In this document: in pieces, positions 7,555 through 15,004 of the stretch
Layout: each line of letters opens with the position of its first letter
How positions within the stretch are numbered: the stretch's first letter is position 1
Origin: Pseudomonadota bacterium
GTDB taxonomy: Bacteria > Desulfobacterota > Desulfobulbia > Desulfobulbales > SURF-16
Direction: 5' to 3'
DNA: 33,507 nucleotides
Assembly: GCA_018816555.1 (NCBI GenBank)
Contig: JAHIVT010000183.1
Span: 1-33,507, forward strand
Program-made: the position numbers and the translations under genes
Notes under the pieces: model-generated
What the model was told of the DNA's origin: nothing
The model's input: only the letters and a program-made list of their open reading frames with translations
Database searches by the model: none

Positions 7555-7776
7555 TCAAATCCCGCGCTTCTTCTGGTTATGGTCGGTGCGGAAGGGTAAA
7601 GGCGACTTGGCGCCTTCCAGCATATTGCGCAGCAACCGCAGTTCTTCCTTTGCCTCGCGCAACTTCTCACTGATGGCATCCTGCTGATTAAAAGGCGCAT
7701 CCGCCAGCTGCTTTTCCAGCTGGTGCACCATCGTCTGGGCGCGATAGAGATCCACGGCAAGTAGTTTGATCGACAT
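7555..7776 (-). CDS. Small coiled-coil protein
   Basis: A 73-residue charged protein, largely helical, with a heptad-like stretch from about residue 15 to 55 (H-Q-L-E-K-Q-L, then K-L-R-E-A-K-E-E-L-R-L-L-R). AGGAGG lies eleven bases before the ATG at 7776, a little far but usable. A frame using an ATG nearer to the site gives a Trp/Arg/Cys-rich product that looks non-coding. It lies 63 bases upstream of the EI24-type gene on the same strand. The family is unknown to me; an assembly or scaffold role would be a guess. Confidence 0.6.
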   Translation of the reverse strand: MSIKLLAVDLYRAQTMVHQLEKQLADAPFNQQDAISEKLREAKEELRLLRNMLEGAKSPLPFRTDHNQKKRGI

Positions 7777-7881
7777 GACAGCATTGTCCTCCTGCCCTTC
7801 AACTGAATGTTTTTCTTCTTATAATGCAACAAAAAAATTTCTGAAAGGATAGAGGACGGGCTGGCATGCTCCCTCTGTTGA

Positions 7882-10479
7882 TTAACTATCCAGCACCTTG
7901 CGGATGAGTCTCACCATATGCTGTATGGAAATGGGCTTGAAAGCGAATTCTTTAATGCCAACCAATCTGGCCTCAGCTTCTGAAGTGGTCGAACTGTAAC
8001 CGGTACAGAGAATAATGGGGAGGTCAGGACGGATCTTGAGCATCCGCCTGGCAAGTTCGGTTCCTGTCATGCGCGGCATTGTATGGTCAGTGATGACCAG
8101 ATCAAATTTTTCAGGTTGATTAGAAAAAGTCTCAAGGGCCTCGAGACTGTTTTTTCTTACTGTGACGGCATAACCGAGTTTTTCAAGTAATTCCTTGGCT
8201 ATGTCGGCGATCAGTGCCTCGTCATCAACAAAAAGGATCTGCTCATGACCTGCGGGGAAGCCGTCGAGTATTTCTTCTTTGTCCGGCATGTCCTGGGTGA
8301 TCACCGGCAAGAACACCTTGAAAGTTGTCCCTTTGCCCGGTTCGCTTGCACAGGAGATAAAGCCACCGTAATTTTTCACGATGCCATGGATGATGGCTAA
8401 TCCCATTCCAGTGCCTTTGCCAACCTCCTTGGTGGTGAAATAAGGATCAAAAATCCTGTCTTTTATCTCCGGATCGATGCCTGCCCCGCTGTCATGCACG
8501 GCTAACAGCACAAAAGTTCCGGCCTTGACTCCGGGTTCATTGGCCAGCATTTCCGTATCAAGCTTAACCTCATGCAAGGATATATCCAGCCTTCCGCCAT
8601 TTTCCTCCATGGCATGGAAGGCATTGGTGCACAGGTTCATCAATATCTGATGAATCTGGGTGGGATCAGCCAGGATCACCCCGGTTCCCGGGTCAATATG
8701 CTCATGAATCTCAATGGTGGCCGGAATTGAGGACCTGAGCAGTTTGACCCCTTCCTTGATGATGCTTGCCGGCCGAAGATGGATCGGATCGATGTTTGCC
8801 TGGCGGCTGAAGGCAAGGATCTGTTTGACCAGATCCCGTGCCCTGAACCCGGCCTTGAGAACTTTACCAAGGTTTTCGGAAACTTTAGAATCTGGTGGAA
8901 CGTCTTCTCGCGCCATCTCGCTGAAACCGATGATGGCGCTTAAAATATTGTTAAAATCGTGGGCGATTCCACCGGCCAGGGTGCCGATGGCCTCCATCTT
9001 CAGGGCCTGTCTGAGCTGCGCTTCCATCCTTGCCTTTTCTTCTTCCGCTTTTTTCCGTTCGGTAATATCCAGCCCTGAAAAAAGGATGCCTCTGATCAGC
9101 CCCTGATCATCAGTGAGAAGGGTATTATGGAAGGCGATGATCCGTTCACTGCCATCACCGGAGATTACGGAATTTTCATAATACTCCACCGATTCCGTTT
9201 CACCCGCCAACAACTTATTAAATACTTCCCCGACTTCATTTCCTTTTTTTAGCGGCACGTAATGGTCGAACCAGTTTTTACCGATCACCTTATCTGCCGT
9301 TACACCTAAAATCTGACACCCCTTTTGATTCATTAATATGATTTCGCCTTTGGTGTTGAGAACACCCATCATCACGCCGGCAATATCAAAATATTTCTGG
9401 GCTTTTTCCTTTTCTTCCTTTAATTCTTTTGTCCGCGCGGCAACCCGCAGTTCCAGTTCGTCATGGGCTTTCTGCAGGGCCTTTTCCGCTTCGATGCGGA
9501 TGGCGATGTTTTTGTTTAATTGCCGGCTGAACTGCACCACGGAGTAATAACGCCAGCCGGCCATGGTGACGATGACTAGGAGCAACAGACCTGACATGGT
9601 GTAAAAGGTCTTCTGCAGAGTCCAGAAAGGCTCGGGTCTGCCATACCACTTGGCATAATCAGCCAGGTAATCCCCTGACCGGATATAAGCTTGAATGCCC
9701 TGATTTATTTTTTTGAGCAGGCCGCTATCCGCCTGACGGAGCAAAAATCCCCTCTTCAATTCCATCAGGGGCAAGCCAACGACCTTGATCTTATCCGCCA
9801 CCCCGGCGTCCCGCGCCTTCTTCCAGAGCACAGGCTCAGGGAAGATAAAGGCATCCACATCACCGGTGAGAAGCTGGATTACGGCCGAGTCGATATTCGG
9901 AAAAGGCACCAGCTTGATATCACTTCGTCCCTTGAGCTTGGTCTCAGCCGCACTTTTTTCTATGACAGCAACCCGTTGACCGCCAAGAGAGGCGATGCCG
10001 GTAATTGTAAAATTCTTTGAGCGGACAAAACAGGAGACAGGAATTGTCTCAATTTCATCTGAAAAAACAAACTCCGCCGAACGAGTCTCACTGATGCCGA
10101 TGCCCGGGATCAGATCTGCTTTTCCGGTACGGACCGCCTCCATGGCCGCGGCCCAGTTTTCCACTACCAGATAATGAACCTGCAATCCCGTTTTTTCGGC
10201 AACCCTGGTTAGGATATCAATGGCAAAACCTGCTGGTTTTCCTGCATTATCAAGGACATAGAGAGGAGGGAAATCGCTGAGAACCGCTGCGGTTACTTCA
10301 TTTGTGCCGGAATGCTTTTCCTCCCCATACACCCCCGAAAGAGAGAGGCAAAGGGAAAAAAGAATGCCCAGCAAGAAGACTGAGTACTGATAATATAAGT
10401 TATGACTTCGACACGTCATACATTTTGCCTGACACATAGACAGAATAGCATTCTCATCCCCTTCATATCGTTGCGCCAT
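7882..10479 (-). CDS. BvgS-like hybrid sensor histidine kinase
   Basis: An 865-residue membrane kinase. Order: signal or anchor helix (about 30-50), periplasmic SBP_bac_3 solute-binding domain (about 60-285, with A-G-F-A-I-D-I-L and G-K-A-D-L-I-P-G-I-G), membrane helix (about 292-312), coiled coil (330-365), PAS (about 366-480), HisKA with phospho-acceptor His507 in G-G-I-A-H-D-F-N-N, HATPase (N box N-L-C-T-N-A, then D-S-G-A-G-I and G-T-G-M-G-L-A), and a receiver domain with phospho-acceptor Asp798 and conserved Lys in F-K-P. An amino-acid-like ligand is expected. No output regulator is adjacent. The start is uncertain: no ribosome binding site is seen at 10479, and Met15 or Met21 are alternatives. 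Confidence 0.93.
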   Translation of the reverse strand: MAQRYEGDENAILSMCQAKCMTCRSHNLYYQYSVFLLGILFSLCLSLSGVYGEEKHSGTNEVTAAVLSDFPPLYVLDNAGKPAGFAIDILTRVAEKTGLQVHYLVVENWAAAMEAVRTGKADLIPGIGISETRSAEFVFSDEIETIPVSCFVRSKNFTITGIASLGGQRVAVIEKSAAETKLKGRSDIKLVPFPNIDSAVIQLLTGDVDAFIFPEPVLWKKARDAGVADKIKVVGLPLMELKRGFLLRQADSGLLKKINQGIQAYIRSGDYLADYAKWYGRPEPFWTLQKTFYTMSGLLLLVIVTMAGWRYYSVVQFSRQLNKNIAIRIEAEKALQKAHDELELRVAARTKELKEEKEKAQKYFDIAGVMMGVLNTKGEIILMNQKGCQILGVTADKVIGKNWFDHYVPLKKGNEVGEVFNKLLAGETESVEYYENSVISGDGSERIIAFHNTLLTDDQGLIRGILFSGLDITERKKAEEEKARMEAQLRQALKMEAIGTLAGGIAHDFNNILSAIIGFSEMAREDVPPDSKVSENLGKVLKAGFRARDLVKQILAFSRQANIDPIHLRPASIIKEGVKLLRSSIPATIEIHEHIDPGTGVILADPTQIHQILMNLCTNAFHAMEENGGRLDISLHEVKLDTEMLANEPGVKAGTFVLLAVHDSGAGIDPEIKDRIFDPYFTTKEVGKGTGMGLAIIHGIVKNYGGFISCASEPGKGTTFKVFLPVITQDMPDKEEILDGFPAGHEQILFVDDEALIADIAKELLEKLGYAVTVRKNSLEALETFSNQPEKFDLVITDHTMPRMTGTELARRMLKIRPDLPIILCTGYSSTTSEAEARLVGIKEFAFKPISIQHMVRLIRKVLDS

Positions 10480-11170
10480 AAATAAATGAAAATATCACAG
10501 AAGATGCCGGAGAAACAAAGTATCCCTTCCCGCAACCTCCAATTAGTTGATTTTATGGAAACCGCAACGCACTGTCAACATATGACTTTAAAACAATCGA
10601 AAAAGCGACTACATAACGCGCAAAAGCAGCATGCACCCTCTCCATTATCTCCTCCTCTGCCACCCGAGAAATTCCCTATTCATTACCCATTGATCACTGA
10701 AACCAGAAGCACAGCAGCACGGATCGAAACAAGGCTTGCAGGGAAGCTGTGTATATGCGGGGGGAATGATAATGGTTGTCGCGGGTGTTTATGGAATGCG
10801 GCCATGTGCCCTGCTATGCTAGCGCGGGAAAAGCAGGACCGCCAGACATCAAAGTGACATTAAAATGTCAGGCAAACAAAGAATAGTATTAAGGACTTTC
10901 TCTATAAGGAAAATAGTTTTTTGCTTAGGAAAAAACGAGGGAACATCAGCCACCAACCCACTTGACCACTCCCTTCCCCCTTCCACAGCTTGCCGCACAT
11001 CTGCCTGCCACATAGTGGTGCGGCAATTCACCACGTTCCCAAATGGAATTTAAGCTGTTAATGTAATACTTATACAGCATCAAGAACATGTCAGTCACCA
11101 TCATGAAAAGCTGCCAATGACAAATATATAAATTTACATTTTTTAATAATATTCACTTAAGGAGATCAAA
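10480..11170. other. Intergenic region with palindrome and competing hairpins
   Basis: No confident gene in about 690 bases. It holds a perfect 16-base palindrome, TGACATT-AA-AATGTCA (10855-10870), and a stem of TTGCCGCAC (10990-10998) with GTGCGGCAA (11018-11026). A second stem, GTGGTG (11015-11020) with CACCAC (11029-11034), shares bases with the first, so the two cannot form together. Both lie upstream of the exported peptide gene. Confidence 0.5.
10855..10870. promoter_or_regulatory. Perfect palindrome, operator candidate
   Basis: TGACATT, AA, AATGTCA. A perfect two-fold site of this size suits a dimeric regulator. The nearest downstream gene is the exported peptide 300 bases to the right; the nearest start to the left is the hybrid kinase at 10479. 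Confidence 0.4.
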
Positions 11171-11428
11171 ATGAAGAATTGGAAAAATCTGATGATGTTG
11201 GGTCGGAGTATACTGGCTGGTCTGATGCTGGTTATGGCAACAGAAGGCTTGATGATGGCTGCGGCTGATGGTGCTGCAGCAAGTGCGGATGCGGCCACCG
11301 GCGTAAAGGGGAAGGAGAAAGCCTCCAATGTAACGACTGTGTCATTGCAGGAAACGAGCAGCAAACCTGATCACCTGATGCTGCTTCTGCAGAAATTGGA
11401 AGATGCCCCCTGTGATGGTTCCATGTGA
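11171..11428 (+). CDS. Small exported peptide of unknown function
   Basis: An 85-residue protein with a good ribosome binding site (AAGGAGATC, then ATG at 11171). Residues 1-7 are basic, 8-30 hydrophobic and Met-rich, followed by an Ala-rich stretch (A-A-A-D-G-A-A-A-S-A-D-A-A), a pattern of a signal peptide with cleavage near residue 31-40. The mature part is about 45 residues, polar, ending with L-M-L-L-L-Q-K-L-E-D and a single Cys near the C-terminus. A clear terminator follows at 11520-11546. I know no family. Real translation is supported by the ribosome binding site, the signal-like start and the terminator; the role is unknown. Confidence 0.65.
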   Translation: MKNWKNLMMLGRSILAGLMLVMATEGLMMAAADGAAASADAATGVKGKEKASNVTTVSLQETSSKPDHLMLLLQKLEDAPCDGSM

Positions 11429-11519
11429 TGTGATGGGGTAACGAGGCGCGATATATCCTGTTTTCTTGTAACAGGAGAGGAATATCATTAAAAACATTTG
11501 CAAAAGCGATGTGTTGACC

Positions 11520-11549
11520 AAAGGCAGGATCAGCGATCCTGCCTTTTTT
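11520..11549 (+). terminator. Intrinsic terminator after the exported peptide
   Basis: AAAGGCAGGATC (11520-11531) and GATCCTGCCTTT (11535-11546) form a perfect twelve-pair stem with a three-base loop, ending in a T run. Confidence 0.92.
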
Positions 11550-11635
11550 ATGGTGCGGCACGCACTTGTCGGGTTGAGCAGGCTGATGTGAAGGGCTGCC
11601 TCCACATAACACCAAATTGTTTTCAAGCCGGACAG

Positions 11636-12859
11636 TTACTGCCGGACCAGCTCCACCCGCCGGTTCTGAGCCCGTCCCAGTTCCGTGGCGTTGTCGGCCA
11701 CAGGTTTTGATTCCCCGAAACCCGTGGTGGCGAGCCTGGCCGCATCCACGCCGCCATCCACCAGGTAGGCTTTGACCGCTTCGGCCCGCTGCTGGGAGAG
11801 GGTCTGATTCCGGTCCTCGGAGCCGACGGCATCAGTATGCCCCTCGATGGTCAACTGCCAACCGGGTTCGCTGCGCAGCATCCCCAGCACCTCGTCCAGA
11901 ACGGGTTTTGATTCGGGACGGATGACTGCGGAGTTGAAATCAAAAAGAATGCCGTACAGCCTGGCCCGCTTTTCAGAGCTGAGTTGCCTGCGCAGCTCTC
12001 CCCCCACCGAACCGGCCCAGTGAGGACAGCTCCCCACATCCCCGGCAATCTTTTTACCGTCCCAGTTGCCGGCAGGCTCTCCCTGACCGGCACCCTGGCG
12101 CCACCAGAAACCCCGGAACGATTTTCCGTCAGGGGCAAAAACCATCACCGCCGGTCCCCGGTTATCCTCCCCCTCCTCCTGCCAGGTGATCTTCATGACG
12201 CGGCCCTCGATAGCCCCGTTCAACAGGCCCTCATTGTACTCATAGCAACCGCCCAGGGCGGTTCCCTGCTGGCGGACATGAAAAAGCGAGTAGCTGGTTT
12301 CGTAAGTACCGGAAATGTTTGCCGGCGTTATCATGGCAGGCCTTTCACCGACCCCCCTGAAGGAAAAAAGCTCGGTCCATTCCGGGCTGCCCTGGTTGTT
12401 TTTGATGGTGAGCCGCACCCAGCGACCCGGCACCTTGGCCGCGGCGAGAAAGCTCTGCTGGTCGGTTTTGTCGGCCAGCGAGGCCTGGAGCACAGGCGCA
12501 AATCCGTCACTTGCCGAAGTGTCCGATACCTCCACCAGAATATCCTTGGCGCCGGCGTTCTCCGCGTCCACCGAGGTGTTGTCGAATTCGAACCGCTCCA
12601 GGGTTGTTGCTCCCACCAGTTCAAAAACAAAGACATTGTTTTGGATCTTGCCGGATTCACAGGCCCAGCCCGACTGGGGGCTGTCATCGAGAAGATTCTC
12701 AGGGTTCCATCCGCCATAGTTGGGCGGAACCGACACCGGCAGAGTCCCTTCCTGCAGGGAAAGCATATTGACAGGCTCCGCTTGGGCATGTGGCGCGACA
12801 GAGAACATCAAAACAAGAAGAAACAGGCTGCAGCAGATTTTTTGAAAGTTGTTCATCAT
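11636..12859 (-). CDS. OmpA-family outer membrane protein with discoidin-like domain
   Basis: A 407-residue exported protein. The signal peptide covers about the first 27 residues (ending A-P-H-A-Q-A). Next comes a discoidin/F5-8-like module (about 30-175: N-L-L-D-D-S-P-Q-S-G-W-A, then W-V-R-L-T-I-K-N-N), a middle beta-rich domain with two Cys (about 180-280), and a C-terminal OmpA peptidoglycan-binding domain (about 295-407) with F-D-F-N-S-A-V-I-R, I-E-G-H-T-D and N-R-R-V-E-L. It should anchor an outer-membrane or periplasmic structure to the cell wall. The ATG at 12859 is chosen because GGAGGAGG lies five bases upstream; a GTG-type extension to 12883 would run through that site. Adhesion is a possible role. 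Confidence 0.88.
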   Translation of the reverse strand: MMNNFQKICCSLFLLVLMFSVAPHAQAEPVNMLSLQEGTLPVSVPPNYGGWNPENLLDDSPQSGWACESGKIQNNVFVFELVGATTLERFEFDNTSVDAENAGAKDILVEVSDTSASDGFAPVLQASLADKTDQQSFLAAAKVPGRWVRLTIKNNQGSPEWTELFSFRGVGERPAMITPANISGTYETSYSLFHVRQQGTALGGCYEYNEGLLNGAIEGRVMKITWQEEGEDNRGPAVMVFAPDGKSFRGFWWRQGAGQGEPAGNWDGKKIAGDVGSCPHWAGSVGGELRRQLSSEKRARLYGILFDFNSAVIRPESKPVLDEVLGMLRSEPGWQLTIEGHTDAVGSEDRNQTLSQQRAEAVKAYLVDGGVDAARLATTGFGESKPVADNATELGRAQNRRVELVRQ

Positions 12860-12970
12860 ATTTTCCTCCTCCTTTTTCGACACTCTATCATTCTCTGCTC
12901 AAGCATGTATAGAGGGGGAAGAAAATTTTTCCGCAGGCAATCCGGCCGGACTCGTAACAACTGAAAATTG

Positions 12971-13083
12971 ACCACGGAGAGCACAGAGCACACAGAGCTA
13001 ACGGATTGTAATGAAAAATATCCTCAGTGATCTTTGTGTGCTCTGTGGTGAAAAAAGGGTTCTGCAAAGAGTTCATCAGGATT
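12971..13083. repeat. Inverted and dispersed intergenic repeat, copy 1
   Basis: CACAGAGCACACAGAG (12982-12997) is nearly the reverse complement of 13032-13047. The part from about 13013 to 13083 recurs on the same strand at 19796-19865 with about 30 nearly identical bases around GTGTGCTCTGTGGTG. This sequence type is common between genes of environmental bacteria and is often misread as a coding frame. Confidence 0.8.
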
Positions 13084-13132
13084 TGTCTTCCCCGCAACAG
13101 ACCTGTGCTGACGAGGAGGACTTGCCTGACTG

Positions 13133-14506
13133 TCAAGCAAACTTTTTGGGCAGGGAAATGTAAAAGCTCACCCCGGGAGTTGGGTCGGACTCAACCCACA
13201 CCCTGCCCCGGTGTTTTTCGACGATTTCCCGGATAATGGCCAGCCCAAGCCCGGTTCCATCGATTCCCCTGGCATTTTCATGGCGGCCAAACACCTCGAA
13301 AATTTTTCCCGTGTCCTCTTTTTTAATGCCCACTCCGTCATCAAAAAAGGAAATCAGATGATGATCGCCTTCATCCCGGTAAGCCACGGCGATTGTACTC
13401 AGATTCTCGCCCCCGTACTTGACGGCATTATCCGCCAAGTTGCGGAAAACCCGAATCATGGACATGCGGTCCATGATCATGGGCGGCAAAGAATCCGGCT
13501 CGGCCCAGGAAATGCCGTGCAGACTCAGCAGCGGGGCGAATTCGTCCCGCACCGTGTGGAGAATGTCCAGGAGATCAACCGGCTCGAAATGAAAAACAGA
13601 CTCCTTTGCCTTGATATAGGCATTGATTTCCTCCACAAGGGCGGACATCTGTTCAGCGCTTTTCAGAATCTGCTCGCAGAATTTTTTCCCTTTGGCGTCA
13701 AGTTGATCAGCATAGCGCTTATGCAGAAGACGGATAAGCCCCAGAATGCCAACCATTGGGCTTTTGAGATCATGGGACACGGCATAGGCGAACAGCTTGA
13801 TCTTCTCCGCATTGTCCCGCAGCTGCTGTTCCATCTTTTTGCGCTCGGCGATATCCAGCGAATATTCGAGCATCTGGATCACATTGCCTTCCCGGTCGAA
13901 GATAGGGTAACCGTGCACCTCGACGTTACGGGGATTGCCCTGCCGGTCGTAATGGACATGTTCAAGGGTGACCGGTTTTCTCGTTTCCTTGACTATCTGC
14001 AGCGGGCAGCCATGCTCGATGCCGTCACAGGGGGCATCCCGATGATGGGTGAGGGCGTAACAGGTGATCCCGGGGGTCAGCTCACCTTTGATGGCAGCCG
14101 AGTTGGCCATCTTGATACTGTAATCATTGGCGTCAAGCACATAAAAGGGGTGGGTGAGGGATTCGAGCACATGGTTGAGAAACTCATTCTGCTGTTGGAT
14201 CTGCTCTTCGTCCTTCCGGTGTTCCAGCATCTCCTGTTTGAGATTTTCGTTTGCCCTGGAAAGTTGCTCACTTCTTTCCCGCACCCTCGCCTCAATCTCA
14301 GCCCGGGCCTGGGCCAGCTCCTCTTCCGCCCGCTCCGCCCGGGCCCTGGCCTCCTGCAGTTTCCGGCCCAGCACCTGACTTTCCGCCCGCAGGGCCAGCA
14401 GTTCACTGCCCGAGGACAATTGGGGCCTTTCTTTGTCCCTGGGCGGTAATTTCCCCGGCAACGGGCCATCCTCCGGATATAATCCAACCTTCTGCTTTGT
14501 TTTCAT
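13133..14506 (-). CDS. PAS-domain sensor histidine kinase
   Basis: A 457-residue soluble kinase. A charged coiled coil (about 35-105, R-A-R-A-E-R-A-E-E-E-L) leads to a PAS domain (about 108-235) containing a Cys/His-rich insert: C-Y-A-L-T-H-H, D-A-P-C and G-C-P-L. HisKA has phospho-acceptor His245 in V-S-H-D-L-K-S-P, followed by HATPase with N-L-A-D-N-A-V-K, D-D-G-V-G-I and G-T-G-L-G-L-A. There is no receiver domain and no adjacent response regulator. The start at 14506 places GGAGG six bases upstream; another ATG three bases earlier is possible. The insert motif is recurrent in Desulfobacterota kinases in my memory and may bind a metal or sense redox state. Confidence 0.92.
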   Translation of the reverse strand: MKTKQKVGLYPEDGPLPGKLPPRDKERPQLSSGSELLALRAESQVLGRKLQEARARAERAEEELAQARAEIEARVRERSEQLSRANENLKQEMLEHRKDEEQIQQQNEFLNHVLESLTHPFYVLDANDYSIKMANSAAIKGELTPGITCYALTHHRDAPCDGIEHGCPLQIVKETRKPVTLEHVHYDRQGNPRNVEVHGYPIFDREGNVIQMLEYSLDIAERKKMEQQLRDNAEKIKLFAYAVSHDLKSPMVGILGLIRLLHKRYADQLDAKGKKFCEQILKSAEQMSALVEEINAYIKAKESVFHFEPVDLLDILHTVRDEFAPLLSLHGISWAEPDSLPPMIMDRMSMIRVFRNLADNAVKYGGENLSTIAVAYRDEGDHHLISFFDDGVGIKKEDTGKIFEVFGRHENARGIDGTGLGLAIIREIVEKHRGRVWVESDPTPGVSFYISLPKKFA

Positions 14507-14548
14507 CATTTGCCTCCGGCTAACCGCCATCTCCGCAAGTGGGAACAA

Positions 14549-15004
14549 CCAAACATGAAAGTCTCGCGGAGGAGCGGGCCATGCCCGCGATCTTTGGTGG
14601 CGAAAACCCCGTTATCGCGGGCATGGCCCGCTCCTACTGCAGAATAACACGACCTGGCGGCCCAGACTTTCTTACAAACGCCTTATTTTTACGCCTGGTA
14701 AAGGGACACTGAGTCTGATACGGCTCGTACCCTACTCCACAAATGTTTCCCGCACCGAAGCAGTTTTTTTATTAATTTTTTTTGGAAAAGATTCTTAATA
14801 CTAAGACAGCTGGAGGAAATGGAAAGTTTCTGGATCACGCAGAGATTTTACCGAAATACTGTTTGCAGTTTTTTGATCATGAACAAAAATTTTCATCTCA
14901 AACTTGAGTGAGCTGGTGAAATTCCTGCAAAGATGAGCGATGAGCACCGGAATAGCCGGCGCTCATCACTTTTGTAAACTATTTTTTGAAATGATGATGA
15001 ATTC
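14549..15004. other. Intergenic region with REP-like element and hairpin
   Basis: About 455 bases without a gene. Besides the REP-like pair it holds a stem at 14939-14967 (GATGAGC-a-CCGG, loop AATAG, CCGG-c-GCTCATC) about 40 bases beyond the stop of the leftward propeller gene, which may end that transcript. Confidence 0.5.
14570..14635. repeat. REP/BIME-like perfect inverted repeat
   Basis: Two perfect 22-base arms, 14570-14591 and 14614-14635, face each other around a 22-base loop. Each arm contains GGAGCGGGC and GCCCGCGAT, itself a small palindrome, the design of REP sequences mobilised by REP-associated tyrosine transposases. No such transposase gene is in the window. It lies 60 bases upstream of the kinase start. 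Confidence 0.85.

Noticed and set aside
10486-10857. A 123-codon plus-strand frame with several Cys near its end
   Set aside because: It lacks a ribosome binding site, and its first two thirds have random-looking composition. The Cys pattern (C-x-C-x5-C-x2-C) is mildly interesting, but no domain was recognised.
11984-12964. A long plus-strand frame opposite the OmpA-family gene
   Set aside because: It overlaps a well-supported gene in GC-rich DNA; its composition is that of an antisense shadow.
12888-13136. An 82-codon minus-strand frame reading F-F-T-T-E-H-T-K-I-T-E
   Set aside because: It is the translation of the dispersed repeat at 12971-13083; such frames are a well-known false gene type.
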